Source: Pseudomonas azotoformans
GTDB lineage: Bacteria > Pseudomonadota > Gammaproteobacteria > Pseudomonadales > Pseudomonadaceae
Length of the DNA stretch: 64,000 bases
Direction: 5' to 3'
Assembly (NCBI RefSeq): GCF_001579805.1
Contig: NZ_CP014546.1
Location: forward strand, 5,332,001-5,396,000
Part shown: piece after piece, positions 1-9,383 of the stretch
How the letters are laid out: every line of letters starts with the position of its first letter
How positions within the stretch are numbered: position 1 is the first letter of the stretch
Position numbers and translations under genes: made by a program
Notes under the pieces: model-generated
The model's database searches: none
Told to the model about the DNA's origin: nothing
Seen by the model: only the letters and a program-made list of their open reading frames with translations

Positions 1-209
1 CATTGCTGGCACATGGCATCGCTGAAGCTGTCATCGCCCAGGGCGGTGACGTAATCAACGTTGCCCGTTTCGCCCAGCTCGCGGCGCAGGTACACCGCCG
101 CATTTAAAGTGTCGCCGCCGAAGCTCTGGTGCAGGCTGCCATCGGCGCGGTGTTGCAGTTCGATCATGCATTCGCCGATGAGGGCGATGCGTGGGGACAA
201 GCGGGTCAT
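1..209 (-). CDS. kdgK: 2-keto-3-deoxygluconate kinase, N-terminal part (runs off window)
   Basis: This PfkB-family sugar kinase is cut by the left window edge; only about 69 N-terminal residues are visible. It would phosphorylate 2-keto-3-deoxygluconate (KDG) to KDPG for the Entner-Doudoroff route. The visible part contains IALIGECMIEL at residues 8-18, then FGGDTLNAAVYL and DYVTALGDDSFS, which closely match the N-terminus of E. coli KdgK as I remember it. The ATG is 10 bp downstream of the preceding PLP-enzyme stop on the same strand, so the two are probably co-transcribed. ATP-binding and catalytic C-terminal motifs lie outside the window and cannot be checked. Confidence 0.85.
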   Translation of the reverse strand, partial: MTRLSPRIALIGECMIELQHRADGSLHQSFGGDTLNAAVYLRRELGETGNVDYVTALGDDSFSDAMCQQ

Positions 210-219
210 GGCTTTACAC

Positions 220-1428
220 TCAGAATCGGGTTTCCAGGGATTCGATCACCTGCAACTGCTCATCCACCAGGCAACCCACCTGCCACTTGTCGAACGTCAG
301 GCAAGGATGGGAAGTACCGAACGAAATGATGTCGCCAATACGCAACTCAACCCCCGGCGCCACGGTCATGAACGCATGCTGGTCCATCACCGCGGTGACT
401 TTGCACGTGCCCACGTCATCACCTTCTGCCGGCAAAATACCGGCCTTGTAGCGTTTGAGCGGCACCGGCAAACCGGCGTCGTAGGCCACGTCACGTTTGC
501 CCAGGGCGATCACCGCAAAGCCCGGTTCGGGCAACGATTGCACATGGGCCCAGACTTCCAGGGCCGGGCGCAGGCCTTCGCTGAGGTCGCTGCGACGGTC
601 GAGCACGCAGCATTGCGCCTCTTTGTAGATGCCATGGTCATGAGCTACGTAGCTGCCAGGGCGCAATACGCTGAGGAAGCGGCCAGCAGCGTTCTGCTCT
701 TCGAAAGACTCGGCAATCAGGTCATACCAGGCTGAACCCGATGCCGTGACGATGGGCTTGGGCAGGTCGAAAGAACCGTTGTTCTGCAGGTCTACCGCCA
801 GCCGCACCAGGCTGGCGGCGAAATCGCGAATGCCGCTGATGGCGTGTTCGCCATGAATAACCCCTTCGTAGCCTTCGATACCGGTGAGGGCCAGGGCCGG
901 TTGGGCCTTGATCGCCTTCGCCAGGTCACGCACTTCCTGCTCGCTGCGGCAGCCGCAACGACCGCCGACCACACCGTATTCGATCATCACGTTCAGGCGC
1001 AGGCCACGGGCGGCGAAGAACAGGCCCAGGTCGGCGACGTTGTCCGGGTGATCGACCATGCAGTGGAAGTCGAAGTCCTTGTCGGCCAACAGGTCAGCGA
1101 TCAACGCCATGTTCGGCGCGCCTACCAGTTGGTTGGCCATCAGCACGCGACGCACGCCACCGGCATAGGCGGCACGGGTCTGCACGGCATTGGCCAGGGT
1201 GATGCCCCAGGCGCCCGCCTCGATCTGGCGCTGAAACAGTGCCGGCATCATGCTGGTCTTGCCATGGGGCGCCAGCTGCGCGCCGCTGTTGCTGACGAAG
1301 TCCTGCATCCAGCGGATGTTGTGTGCCAGAGCGTCACGGTGCAGCACCAGGGCAGGCAGGCTGACGTCACGGACCAGGTGGGCCCCAACGGCGGCGGCGC
1401 CCTTTTCAACGGCATTGATGGCAGACAT
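220..1428 (-). CDS. PLP-dependent D-serine dehydratase/D-threonine aldolase-like enzyme
   Basis: A 402-residue fold-type III PLP enzyme. The Schiff-base lysine is probably K57 in HGKTSM. A C-terminal metal site is suggested by H374 and C376 in SHPC, as in D-threonine aldolases and eukaryotic-type D-serine dehydratases. Family members split or deaminate D-amino acids in the cytoplasm. Its neighbours (RidA, amino-acid ABC transporter, KDG kinase) favour an ammonia-eliminating reaction whose enamine product RidA clears. If the product is KDG, the substrate would be D-glucosaminate; this is inference. The start follows the IclR stop by 9 bp. D-serine, D-threonine or 3-hydroxyaspartate are alternative substrates. 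Confidence 0.85.
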   Translation of the reverse strand: MSAINAVEKGAAAVGAHLVRDVSLPALVLHRDALAHNIRWMQDFVSNSGAQLAPHGKTSMMPALFQRQIEAGAWGITLANAVQTRAAYAGGVRRVLMANQLVGAPNMALIADLLADKDFDFHCMVDHPDNVADLGLFFAARGLRLNVMIEYGVVGGRCGCRSEQEVRDLAKAIKAQPALALTGIEGYEGVIHGEHAISGIRDFAASLVRLAVDLQNNGSFDLPKPIVTASGSAWYDLIAESFEEQNAAGRFLSVLRPGSYVAHDHGIYKEAQCCVLDRRSDLSEGLRPALEVWAHVQSLPEPGFAVIALGKRDVAYDAGLPVPLKRYKAGILPAEGDDVGTCKVTAVMDQHAFMTVAPGVELRIGDIISFGTSHPCLTFDKWQVGCLVDEQLQVIESLETRF

Positions 1429-1437
1429 GGAAAACTC

Positions 1438-2202
1438 CTATTCGTTGATACGCCGGGCCAGGTTGTTGGCGCTGTCGATCAACACCCGGCGATAGTCGTT
1501 GTAGTTTTTTGTGGCATCGGCGCGTGGGGCGACGATGCACAGCGTCGCGATGCTGATACCTTGCGCGTCCCGTACCGGGGCGGCAAAGCAATGGGTAAAG
1601 GTGTCGGCCACGCTGTCGAAGGAAAAGAAGCCATCGAGGGTGGCCTGACGGATTTGCGCCAGGAAGGTCTCCAGCGGCAGGCGCTGGCCGTCCGGCAGGA
1701 TGAAGTCATCGTGATCGATCAGGTCGATGATCTGCTGGTCGCTCAAGTGCCCCAGCAACAGGCGTCCGGAAGCGGTCCACGGAATGGGAGCGTTTTCGCC
1801 GATGTCCGAAGAAATACGGAAATGCCGCTCGCCCTCACGCATCAGCGCCACCGTGTATTTGCGCCCGTTGAGCAGGCACATCTGCGCGGTTTCGTGGGTC
1901 TGGCTGACGATCTCCTGCAGGGCGTGATCGGCCTCGCGGGTCAGGTCGAAATGACGCAGGTGCGCCTGGCCGAGAAAATACAGCTGGCGGCCGAGGTAGA
2001 CGTGACCATCCTTGCCCACCGTTTCCAGGATGCGCCGCTCAAGCAGCGACGCCACCAGTTCATAGACGGTGGACTTGGGGCTGCCGATGCCGCTGGCAAT
2101 ATCATTCGGGCGCAGGGGCTGGCCGATTTCCTTGAGAAAATCGAGGATATCGAATGCACGGTCCAGGCCTTTGGCGCGGCGTTTGATGGTGTCTTCGGTC
2201 AT
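1438..2202 (-). CDS. IclR-family transcriptional regulator
   Basis: A 254-residue IclR-type regulator. An N-terminal winged helix-turn-helix (about residues 15-75, with LRPNDIASGIG and SPKSTVYELVASLLERRIL) is followed by the IclR effector-binding domain (about 85-250). It is embedded in the same-strand unit of transporter, RidA and PLP enzyme, so it most likely controls that unit in response to the transported substrate or its keto-acid product. A candidate operator with TTCCG/CGGAA half-sites lies upstream of the transporter's first gene. Whether it represses or activates cannot be told from sequence. Confidence 0.9.
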   Translation of the reverse strand: MTEDTIKRRAKGLDRAFDILDFLKEIGQPLRPNDIASGIGSPKSTVYELVASLLERRILETVGKDGHVYLGRQLYFLGQAHLRHFDLTREADHALQEIVSQTHETAQMCLLNGRKYTVALMREGERHFRISSDIGENAPIPWTASGRLLLGHLSDQQIIDLIDHDDFILPDGQRLPLETFLAQIRQATLDGFFSFDSVADTFTHCFAAPVRDAQGISIATLCIVAPRADATKNYNDYRRVLIDSANNLARRINE

Positions 2203-2248
2203 GGCAGTTGTCGGTCCGGTCAGAAGGTTGCTATCAACACATATCCCC

Positions 2249-2263
2249 TGTGGGAGCGGGCTT
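2249..2263 (+). repeat. Partial REP-like sequence between ridA-type and iclR-type genes
   Basis: TGTGGGAGCGGGCTT matches the conserved head of the Pseudomonas REP unit seen as a full pair at 27219-27305. Only one arm is present, in the 74-bp gap between the RidA-like gene and the IclR gene. Confidence 0.55.
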
Positions 2264-2276
2264 TAGATCCAGGCAT

Positions 2277-2666
2277 TTAGCCTTTTTTCTTGTACGCCAC
2301 GCAATCGATCTCCACCTTGCAATCGACCATCATATTGGCCTGCACGCAGGCCCGCGCCGGGGCGTGTTCCGGGGTGAAGTACTCACCGAAGACCTTGTTG
2401 AAACTCCAGAAGTCCCGCGGGTCTTCCAGCCACACGCCGACGCGCACGACATCCTTCAATTCGTAGCCGGCTTCTTCGAGGATCGCCACCACGTTGCGCA
2501 TGGTCTGGCGGGTCTGTTCGATGATGCCCCCAGTGATGATTTCGCCGTCCACCGCAGGCACTTGGCCTGAGACGTACAACCAACCATCGGCTTCCACCGC
2601 ACGGGCGAAAGGACGGGGCTGACCACCGCCGGCTGTGCTACCGGCACCGTAACGAGTAATGCTCAT
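2277..2666 (-). CDS. RidA-family (YjgF/UK114) enamine/imine deaminase
   Basis: A 129-residue RidA-family protein of standard length. The conserved arginine that holds the substrate carboxylate is at R105 in APARACVQA, the position used in enterobacterial RidA, and the acidic residue of the VEID motif follows. RidA hydrolyses reactive enamine/imine intermediates, such as 2-aminoacrylate, released by PLP-dependent dehydratases. Its place in the same transcription unit as a PLP D-amino-acid-type enzyme fits that role well. The gene begins 15 bp after the ABC ATPase stop. Confidence 0.93.
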   Translation of the reverse strand: MSITRYGAGSTAGGGQPRPFARAVEADGWLYVSGQVPAVDGEIITGGIIEQTRQTMRNVVAILEEAGYELKDVVRVGVWLEDPRDFWSFNKVFGEYFTPEHAPARACVQANMMVDCKVEIDCVAYKKKG

Positions 2667-2681
2667 AAAAAAGGCTCCTGA

Positions 2682-3464
2682 TTAAAAACGAATGTTCTTG
2701 AGAAATTCCGCCAGGCGCGGCGATTGCGGGCGTTCGAAGATGTCCTTCGAGGTGCCCTGCTCTTCAATGCGGCCCTGGTTCATGAAAACGATCTTGTCCG
2801 AGACTTCGTAGGCAAAACGCATTTCGTGGGTGACCAGCAACATGGTCATGCCCTCTTCCGCCAGGCCCTTGATCACGCTGAGCACTTCGCCCACCAACTC
2901 CGGGTCGAGGGCCGAGGTGACTTCGTCGAACAGCATCAGGCTGGGGTTCATGGCAATGGCGCGGGCAATCGCCACACGCTGTTGCTGACCGCCGGACAGC
3001 TGACCGGGGAAGTGATTGCGACGTTCCAGAAGGCCGACGCGGTCCAGCCATTTTTCCGCCAGTGCGACGGCTTCGTCCTTGCCCATCTTCTTGACCTTGA
3101 GCAGGCCAAGGGTGACGTTCTGCAAGGCCGTCAGATGCGGAAACAGGTTGAATTGCTGGAACGCCATGCCGGTCATCGCACGGTGCTGGGCAATCACCCG
3201 TTCGGGATGGCGCACGCGCTTGCCGGCGATTTCGCTGTAGCCGATGGACTCGCCATCCAGGGTGATCTGCCCGCCCTGGAACTCTTCCAGCAGGTTCACG
3301 CAGCGCAACAGCGTGGTTTTGCCCGAGCCGCTGGAGCCGATCAAGGTCACCACGTTACCGCGCTGCATGGACAGGTCGACGCCCTTGAGTACTTCCACTT
3401 GGCCGTATTGCTTACGCAGGCCGCGAATGTTCAGCAGCGGTTGGTTGGTTTGAGATTGATTCAT
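2682..3464 (-). CDS. Polar amino acid-type ABC transporter ATP-binding protein
   Basis: A 260-residue ATPase of the GlnQ/HisP type. Walker [10 protein letters not shown] is at residues 43-51; the signature LSGGQQQR and Walker [13 protein letters not shown] follow. It energises the two permeases encoded just upstream, overlapping the nearer permease gene by 4 bp. It probably forms a dimer on the inner face of the membrane and imports the ligand delivered by the periplasmic protein at 4849-5697. Family members import polar amino acids or opines; the exact ligand is not shown by sequence. Confidence 0.95.
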   Translation of the reverse strand: MNQSQTNQPLLNIRGLRKQYGQVEVLKGVDLSMQRGNVVTLIGSSGSGKTTLLRCVNLLEEFQGGQITLDGESIGYSEIAGKRVRHPERVIAQHRAMTGMAFQQFNLFPHLTALQNVTLGLLKVKKMGKDEAVALAEKWLDRVGLLERRNHFPGQLSGGQQQRVAIARAIAMNPSLMLFDEVTSALDPELVGEVLSVIKGLAEEGMTMLLVTHEMRFAYEVSDKIVFMNQGRIEEQGTSKDIFERPQSPRLAEFLKNIRF

Positions 3465-4123
3465 GGCAAGGCCACCCGCTTTTCAATGTAGCGCCCGAAT
3501 AACTCGATGGCGTAGTTGATGACAAAGAACATAAAGCCTGCGAACAGGTAGAACTCCAGGGTCATGAAGGTGCGCGCGATCACTTGCTGGGTACTGAGCA
3601 GCAACTCGGCCACGCCGATCACCGACAGCAAGGTCGAGGCCTTGACGATTTCCGTGGAGGAGTTGACCCAGGTCGGCAAAATCTGGCGCAGCGCCTGGGG
3701 CAGCAGCACGTAGCCCAGGGACTGGTAGAACGTCAGGCCGATCGCCTTGCCCGCTTCCAGTTGCCCACGGGGAATGGCTTGCAGCGCGCCGCGCACAATC
3801 TCGGAGACGTGGGAGCCACAGAACAGCGTCAACCCGACCGCACCGGCCTGGAACGCGGTGATCTGCCAACCGAGCGCCGGCAGCATGTAGAAACACGCGA
3901 GCACCAGCACAAACACCGGCGTACCACGGATCAGGTCGACATACAGCCGGAATGGCGCACGCATCCAGAACTTGCCGTAGGTCAGGATCAACCCCGCGAC
4001 AATGCCGATCAGGGTACCAAAGATAATTGCCAACGCAGACACATAAACGCTGGCTTGAAAGCCCGCCCAGAGGGTGTCCCGGGCGATCCACAACTCATGC
4101 AGCCAGCTGGGGGATTCGTACAT
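3461..4123 (-). CDS. Amino acid-type ABC transporter permease (second)
   Basis: A 220-residue His/Glu/Gln/Arg/opine-type inner-membrane permease with about five membrane segments. The cytoplasmic coupling (EAA) loop is visible as [20 protein letters not shown] near residues 142-161. It pairs with the permease at 4135-4797 to form the channel. The gene lies 11 bp after that permease and overlaps the ATPase by 4 bp, so all are likely one transcript. Confidence 0.94.
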   Translation of the reverse strand: MYESPSWLHELWIARDTLWAGFQASVYVSALAIIFGTLIGIVAGLILTYGKFWMRAPFRLYVDLIRGTPVFVLVLACFYMLPALGWQITAFQAGAVGLTLFCGSHVSEIVRGALQAIPRGQLEAGKAIGLTFYQSLGYVLLPQALRQILPTWVNSSTEIVKASTLLSVIGVAELLLSTQQVIARTFMTLEFYLFAGFMFFVINYAIELFGRYIEKRVALP

Positions 4124-4134
4124 GGAAACCTCGC

Positions 4135-4797
4135 TTAACGACGGATCGCCAGACGCTGTTCCAGGTAACGGAGCAGCATGGCAATAAGGTAACAGGCAGC
4201 TACGTAGAGCGCGGTCGTGACCAGCCAGGTTTCAATCACCCGGTAGCTTTCGACGTTGATCTTGCGGGCGTAGTAGGTCAGCTCCGGCACCGCGATGGCG
4301 GCCGCGAGCGAGGTATCCTTGAACAGCGAAATGAAGTTGTTCGACAGCGCGGGCAGTACGTTGCGCAGCATCACCGGTACGGTGATATAGGCGCGGATAC
4401 GCCACTCACCCAGGCCGATGGCCAGCCCGGCTTCGCGCAAGCCCTTGGGAATATTCAACAGCCCGGCGCGGAACACTTCGGTCAAGTAAGCGCCGGCGTA
4501 CAGCGACAAGGTGATGATGAACGACGGGATTTTGTCCAGACGGATCCCGAGGCTGGGCAACGCAAAGTAGATCAACAGGATCAACACAAGGATCGGCGTA
4601 TTGCGCACCACCGTCACGTACACCGAGGCAAAGACCCGCAACGCCCGGTGCTTGGACAGCATGGCAAAGGCCATCATCAGGCCGATCACACAGCCGATGG
4701 CGATCGACAGCAGCGCCAGCTCAAGGCCCAGGCCGAGCCCCGCCAGCAAGCTGGGGAAGTCGCGCCACACGGCGGCAAAGTTCAACTGATAGTTCAT
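4135..4797 (-). CDS. Amino acid-type ABC transporter permease (first)
   Basis: A 220-residue inner-membrane permease of the polar amino acid uptake family, the same length as its partner at 3461-4123. The EAA loop reads EAGLAIGLGEWRIRAYITVP. Several hydrophobic stretches span the protein (for example residues 20-45 and 55-80). It sits 51 bp downstream of the binding-protein gene and is probably co-transcribed with it. Confidence 0.94.
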   Translation of the reverse strand: MNYQLNFAAVWRDFPSLLAGLGLGLELALLSIAIGCVIGLMMAFAMLSKHRALRVFASVYVTVVRNTPILVLILLIYFALPSLGIRLDKIPSFIITLSLYAGAYLTEVFRAGLLNIPKGLREAGLAIGLGEWRIRAYITVPVMLRNVLPALSNNFISLFKDTSLAAAIAVPELTYYARKINVESYRVIETWLVTTALYVAACYLIAMLLRYLEQRLAIRR

Positions 4798-4848
4798 GGT
4801 CAGCAGTACCTGATTGGGGCGCCGTCAGCGACGCCCCAGGGTTTCGAT

Positions 4849-5697
4849 TTACTTGAACTCAACCGGGAAGCCGATCGCAGGTTCCGGCAGGTCGACACCG
4901 AACCATTGCTTGAACGAGGCCTTGTAGGTCGGGAACTCGACACCGGTCATGGCTTCATGCAGCGCAGTGTTGACGAAGTTCAGCCAGTCCTGGTCGCCAC
5001 GCTTGACGGCGCACGCGTAGGTCTGCGGGCTCCAGGCGTACGTCGGGCTGCGGTAGCGGCCTGGGTTCTGCACCATCAGGTACTTGACCGAGGACTGGTC
5101 GGTGGCGGCAGCATCGGCGCGACCGGAGTTCACGGCCTGGTACATCAGGTCGACGCTGTCGTACTGGTCGACCTTGGCCTTGGGCAGCGCCTGGTGCACC
5201 AGTTCTTCGGCGTATACGTTTTGCAGCACAGCTACGGTGACGCTGTCGCCGGCGGCCTGCAGGTCTTCAATCTCTTTGTACTTGCTGTTGTTCGGCAGCA
5301 GCAGGCCCACGCCTTCGCGGTAGTACGGCAGGGTGAAAGCCACCTGCTGGGCACGGCTGGCAGTGACGGTAATGAACTGGCAACTCATGTCGACCTTATT
5401 GGTCAGCAGGTTGGGAATCCGTGCGTCAGACGACTGCACCACGAACTCGACTTTGCTCGGGTCATTGAACAAACCCTTGGCCACGATGCGGCCGATGTCG
5501 ATATCAAACCCCTGCAACTTGCCATCCGCTCCCTGGAAGTGCCACGGCGCATTGGTACTGCCTGTACCCACGATGAGGTGCCCACGTTTGAGCACATCAT
5601 CGAGCTTGCTGTCCGCCGCCTGCACGATGCTGGCGAGGGAAGCCGATGCGGCGAAGAGAAAAACACACGCTTTAAACACGGAAGGTCGGTGATGCAT
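4849..5697 (-). CDS. Periplasmic substrate-binding protein of polar amino acid-type ABC transporter
   Basis: A 282-residue family-3 solute-binding protein. I chose the ATG at 5697 because it gives a clean Sec signal peptide (MHHRPSVF..., hydrophobic core, cleavage after VQA) and a GGAG ribosome site about 10 bp upstream; the frame is open further upstream but that extension is not signal-like. The mature protein begins near ADSKLDDVLKRGHLIVGTG, typical of the family. It captures the ligand in the periplasm for the permease pair downstream. It is the first gene of the unit, which then runs through RidA and IclR to KDG kinase. Confidence 0.93.
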   Translation of the reverse strand: MHHRPSVFKACVFLFAASASLASIVQAADSKLDDVLKRGHLIVGTGSTNAPWHFQGADGKLQGFDIDIGRIVAKGLFNDPSKVEFVVQSSDARIPNLLTNKVDMSCQFITVTASRAQQVAFTLPYYREGVGLLLPNNSKYKEIEDLQAAGDSVTVAVLQNVYAEELVHQALPKAKVDQYDSVDLMYQAVNSGRADAAATDQSSVKYLMVQNPGRYRSPTYAWSPQTYACAVKRGDQDWLNFVNTALHEAMTGVEFPTYKASFKQWFGVDLPEPAIGFPVEFK

Positions 5698-5719
5698 GAC
5701 AAGCACTCCAGGAGTTGTG

Positions 5720-5759
5720 TATTCCGCTATACCGGAACCTAGTATGTAACAACGGAATA
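5720..5759. promoter_or_regulatory. Candidate IclR operator upstream of the ABC/RidA unit
   Basis: TTCCG (5722-5726) and CGGAA (5733-5737) form an inverted repeat around a TATA centre. A third half-site CGGAATA (5753-5759) mirrors TATTCCG (5720-5726). The cluster lies 23-62 bp upstream of the binding-protein start, where a regulator of this operon would bind. Assignment to the IclR protein at 1438-2202 is inference. Confidence 0.45.
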
Positions 5760-6029
5760 GACAGCAGAAAGTGTGCCACACGCGGTAACAGAAAAAAACG
5801 ACATGGATAAATCTGTTTTAAATCAACCAGATAAAAGATGAAGTGGAGTAAGGCGTTGAGCCAGCACCTGAAATCACTTTGCTACCCAAGGCCCCATACA
5901 GCGGTGACAGCCCCACTTGCGTGCGCCACAAAGGCGTTACCGCGCACCGTTGCAGTGCGCTTGGCGCGTGGAAAAATCCCCACGCTGGGCTAGCCTTGGC
6001 ACATTCATTTCGACAAGGACTCCGCCCTG
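5760..6029. other. Intergenic region between divergent genes
   Basis: Together with the operator just left of it, this forms a gap of about 330 bp between divergent genes. It must hold promoters for both. An AT-rich stretch around 5790-5840 is a plausible promoter zone for the minus-strand unit. I see no further gene or strong hairpin. Confidence 0.5.
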
Positions 6030-6278
6030 ATGAAGTTGCGCCTCACCCTGGTTTTGCTCTCCTTTGTGGTGGCTGGCAGCGCATTGGCCAGTAACGACCG
6101 CCGCGAGTGCAAGGAAGAACTACGCAAGCTCAACGCAGCCCTGAGCACCAATTACACCAGCCAGAATCATCATGGCTATCGCCAGGCAAAGGCTTCGAGG
6201 GACAACCTTGAATACAAGAAATGCGCAAGCCAGGCGCGCAAGGCACGGGAACGCCTGGAGCGCGATAGCGACCTGTGA
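6030..6278 (+). CDS. Small exported hypothetical protein
   Basis: An 82-residue protein with a clear Sec signal peptide (MKLRLTLVLLSFVVAGSALA, cleavage after ALA near residue 20). The mature part of about 60 residues is charged, rich in Arg/Lys/Glu, and has two cysteines (C27 and C62 of the precursor) that could form one disulfide in the periplasm. I do not recognise a family. AAGGA sits about 9 bp before the ATG. Function unknown. Confidence 0.75.
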   Translation: MKLRLTLVLLSFVVAGSALASNDRRECKEELRKLNAALSTNYTSQNHHGYRQAKASRDNLEYKKCASQARKARERLERDSDL

Positions 6279-6352
6279 AGGTTGACAGTAGACGGTGATG
6301 ATCCCTCGACTTAGCGTTGGCAGACACCAGCGCTATCTAAAGAGGGATCACC

Positions 6353-6718
6353 ATGGGGACTGCTACCTGGAAAATTGCCGATGCGAAGGACTTTCAACGA
6401 ATCCTCAATACACCACGCCCCGTGTTCATCCTGTTTGTTTCAGAACACTGCCCCGCCTGTGGAGAGTCCGCCCCCTTGTTCGAACAGGCCGCCTGGAAGC
6501 ACCCATGGATAGTGAGCCTGGTAGTGGATTGCGCGAGCACACCCCGGCACCCCGACGTCACGGGCACTCCAACGCTACTAATCTATTGGAACGGCGTATT
6601 GGAGGAAAAACTCAAGGGCTTCGGCCCACGGGAGAACCAGGCGCAAGTGGTTGAGGCTACGTTCAAGCGCTACAACCGCATCCACCGCCCCACCACATCC
6701 GCGCTTGCACACCCTTGA
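6353..6718 (+). CDS. Thioredoxin-like protein with CPAC active site
   Basis: A 121-residue thioredoxin-fold protein without a signal peptide, so probably cytoplasmic. The redox pair is C33-P-A-C36 in EHCPACGES, and the cis-proline loop appears as VTGTPTLLIY. CPAC differs from the CGPC of standard thioredoxin, suggesting a specialised reductase or a tailspike-type phage-like thioredoxin. The first helix region is short. GAGGGATCACC precedes the ATG. The partner is unknown; the diguanylate cyclase downstream may or may not share its transcript. Confidence 0.85.
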   Translation: MGTATWKIADAKDFQRILNTPRPVFILFVSEHCPACGESAPLFEQAAWKHPWIVSLVVDCASTPRHPDVTGTPTLLIYWNGVLEEKLKGFGPRENQAQVVEATFKRYNRIHRPTTSALAHP

Positions 6719-6766
6719 CCACGGTCTACGCTGCTGAGTGCCGTCTCAGCCGAACCAGGGTCAGCA

Positions 6767-7846
6767 ATGTTCAAGACCATTGAAGCCGAAGTCCTGAAGA
6801 AACACCCCTCACCCGCCCTGCAACGTGAGTTCGCCCAGCATGATTTCGAGCGACTCAAGCCTTTCTGCCTGCTGATCTACACCGCGAGCATCTGCATCTG
6901 GCTGGTGTTCGACCTGATCGTCAGCTTTCCGGGCGGCCAGGGTTTTACCGGGCTTTCGATGCTCTTTCTCGCGCTGCTGACCATCAACACCATTACCTTG
7001 GGATTTACCCGCGACGCCCAGCACTTCCAGTGGATCAACCTGATATTCGTCGCGATCATCGCCCTCGGCACCCGCCTGCTGATCGAAGGCTTACCGATGG
7101 ACCTGCACCCCAGCTGGTTGATCCTGGCCGCTTCGAGCATCCTCTATAGCGCATCGGTGCTACCGCTCAAGCATTGGTCGTTCGTCACGACGATGCTGAT
7201 CACCTGGGCATTGCTCAACCCGTTTCACCTGGCCCAGCTCTCATTGCTGGAAGTGCGTGGCGCCCTGGTGACCTTCTATTCGGTGTTCCTGACCTTCCTG
7301 ACGCTCTACAGCTTCCTGAAACTGCGCCAGGCCAAACTGCATAACTTCATCATGTCCAAACTGCTACTGGAACAGGCCTACCTCGACACCCTTACCGAAA
7401 TCCCCAACCGTCGCGCCTTCATGACCAGCGCCGGGAAAAAGCTCAGCCAACAGCCCAAGGCGCACGATCACTACCTGGCGATGATCGACATCGACAACTT
7501 CAAGAAAGTGAATGACGTGTATGGCCACGACATCGGCGATGACGTCCTCAAGCGCGTGGCCCAGGACATCAAGACGGTCATGATCGACTTCGATTACGCC
7601 CGGCTGGGCGGCGAAGAGTTCGGGATCTACTTGGCGGGCGTGCGCCGCGAGGATGCGGCGCACTTGGCGAACCTGCTCTGTGCCCGAGTGCGTGAGGAAG
7701 CGACCCAGCACCCGGTGACCATCAGCATCGGCCTGGCCCGGGTGGAGGACGGCGAAACCCTGAACCAGGCACTGATCAAGGCGGACCAGGCGCTGTACGT
7801 ATCAAAGCACTCGGGCAAGAACCGCTTTACGTTTCACGCACCATAG
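6767..7846 (+). CDS. Membrane-anchored diguanylate cyclase (GGDEF)
   Basis: A 359-residue protein. The N-terminal part (about residues 40-195) has about six membrane segments. The GGDEF domain follows (about 205-357), with signature GGEEF at residues 281-285 and the metal-binding stretch [12 protein letters not shown] upstream. It should make cyclic di-GMP from two GTP at the inner membrane. No RxxD inhibitory site is visible five residues before GGEEF, so product inhibition through that site is not expected. Its 3' end overlaps the convergent TerC-like gene by 20 bp. Confidence 0.93.
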   Translation: MFKTIEAEVLKKHPSPALQREFAQHDFERLKPFCLLIYTASICIWLVFDLIVSFPGGQGFTGLSMLFLALLTINTITLGFTRDAQHFQWINLIFVAIIALGTRLLIEGLPMDLHPSWLILAASSILYSASVLPLKHWSFVTTMLITWALLNPFHLAQLSLLEVRGALVTFYSVFLTFLTLYSFLKLRQAKLHNFIMSKLLLEQAYLDTLTEIPNRRAFMTSAGKKLSQQPKAHDHYLAMIDIDNFKKVNDVYGHDIGDDVLKRVAQDIKTVMIDFDYARLGGEEFGIYLAGVRREDAAHLANLLCARVREEATQHPVTISIGLARVEDGETLNQALIKADQALYVSKHSGKNRFTFHAP

Positions 7847-9383
7847 ACACCTGGGTCACGCGCCGCTCCTCGACGGCCGCCACACTCAGGCGCCAGCCTT
7901 CATGCACCAGGCTGTCGCCCACCACGGGCAGGCGGTCCAGCAGGCTCATCACCAGGCCGGCCAAGGTCTGGTAATCGTCGGTCGCAACCGCGTTGAAACC
8001 CGTGCGCTGACGCACCTGATTGAGGTTCAGCGCACCGTTGGCGCGAAAACCTGCGCCCTCTTCGACGATATCCGGCCCCTCGATTTCGCTGGCGTCCGGC
8101 AGTTCACCGGCGATGGACTCGAGAATGTCGGTCATGCTCAACACACCCATGAAGTCACCGAATTCGTTGATCACGAACGCGATGTGGGTAGATTCCTGAC
8201 GCATCTGCTCCAGGGCGTTGAGCACCGAAAAGCTGTCCAGCAGGTTGATCGCCCGGCGTGCCAGGTTCTCCAGGTTCGGCTCGTGACCGGCCAGGTATTC
8301 CTTGAGCAACTCCTTCTTGTGCACGAACCCTAGCGGCTCATCGACCGCGCCATTGCGGATCAACGGCAGTCGCGAGTAGGACGAATGCATCAGTTTCAGG
8401 CGAATACTCTCGGGATCGTCCGCCAGGTCGATGCAGTCGACCTTGGCCCGAGGTGTCATCAGCGTGCGGATCGGCCGTTCGGCCAGTTGCAGCACGCCAC
8501 TGATCATCACGCGCTCGCGTCGATCAAACACCGGGCCTTGCGCCGCATCCGGCTCGCCCAGCAGATCGGCAACCTCATCGCTCACCTCTTCCACCGCCAG
8601 ACTCCGACCACCCAGCAAGCGCATCACCGCATGAGCCGTGCGCTCACGCACCGGCAACACACCTTGCGCCGACTTCTTGCGGCGGGCCCGTGCGATCTGG
8701 TTGAACAATTCGATCAGGATCGAGAAGCCGATCGCCGCGTACAGGTAGCCTTTCGGGATATGGAAGCCCAGGCCTTCGGCGGTCAGGGCGAAACCGATCA
8801 TCATCAAGAAGCCCAGGCACAACATGATCACCGTCGGGTGCGCATTGACGAAGCGAGTCAATGGCTTGCTCGCCACGATCATCACACCGATGGACACGAT
8901 CACCGCGATCATCATCACCGCCAGTTCGTCCACCATGCCCACGGCGGTAATCACCGCGTCCAGGGAGAACACCGCATCGAGCACCACGATCTGCGCCACG
9001 ATCGGCCAGAACATCGCGTAGGCGGCATTGCCTGTGCGCTGGGCCACGTGACCTTCGAGGCGTTCGTGCAATTCCATGGTGGCCTTGAACAACAGGAACA
9101 CACCACCGAACAGCATGATCAGGTCACGGCCCGAGAAGCTCTTGTCGAACACCTCGAACAGCGGCTGGGTCAGGGTTACCAGCCAGGAAATACTCGCCAA
9201 CAGGCCCAAACGCATCAGCAATGCCAGGGACAGGCCAATCAACCGCGCACGGTCACGCTGCTCCGGGGGCAGCTTGTCCGCCAGGATCGCGATAAACACC
9301 AGGTTGTCGATGCCCAGTACCAGTTCCAGCACAATCAAGGTCAACAGGCCGAGCCAGGCCGTTGGATCCGCTAACCATTCCAT
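7827..9383 (-). CDS. TerC-family membrane protein with CBS pair and CorC/HlyC domain
   Basis: A 518-residue protein of the YoaE/YegH type. The N-terminal TerC domain (about residues 1-240) has seven or so membrane segments and the family motif [17 protein letters not shown]-domain pair (about 300-420) and a C-terminal CorC/HlyC-type domain (about 435-515, including [21 protein letters not shown]) follow. Relatives are linked to metal-ion (Mn) export or sensing, but this subfamily is poorly characterised. It converges on the diguanylate cyclase with a 20-bp overlap of 3' ends. Confidence 0.9.
   Translation of the reverse strand: MEWLADPTAWLGLLTLIVLELVLGIDNLVFIAILADKLPPEQRDRARLIGLSLALLMRLGLLASISWLVTLTQPLFEVFDKSFSGRDLIMLFGGVFLLFKATMELHERLEGHVAQRTGNAAYAMFWPIVAQIVVLDAVFSLDAVITAVGMVDELAVMMIAVIVSIGVMIVASKPLTRFVNAHPTVIMLCLGFLMMIGFALTAEGLGFHIPKGYLYAAIGFSILIELFNQIARARRKKSAQGVLPVRERTAHAVMRLLGGRSLAVEEVSDEVADLLGEPDAAQGPVFDRRERVMISGVLQLAERPIRTLMTPRAKVDCIDLADDPESIRLKLMHSSYSRLPLIRNGAVDEPLGFVHKKELLKEYLAGHEPNLENLARRAINLLDSFSVLNALEQMRQESTHIAFVINEFGDFMGVLSMTDILESIAGELPDASEIEGPDIVEEGAGFRANGALNLNQVRQRTGFNAVATDDYQTLAGLVMSLLDRLPVVGDSLVHEGWRLSVAAVEERRVTQVSMVRET

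Noticed and set aside
4027..5742. 571-codon plus-strand open frame across the ABC transporter genes
   Set aside because: Antisense shadow of the permease and binding-protein genes; low-complexity Gln/Arg/His composition.
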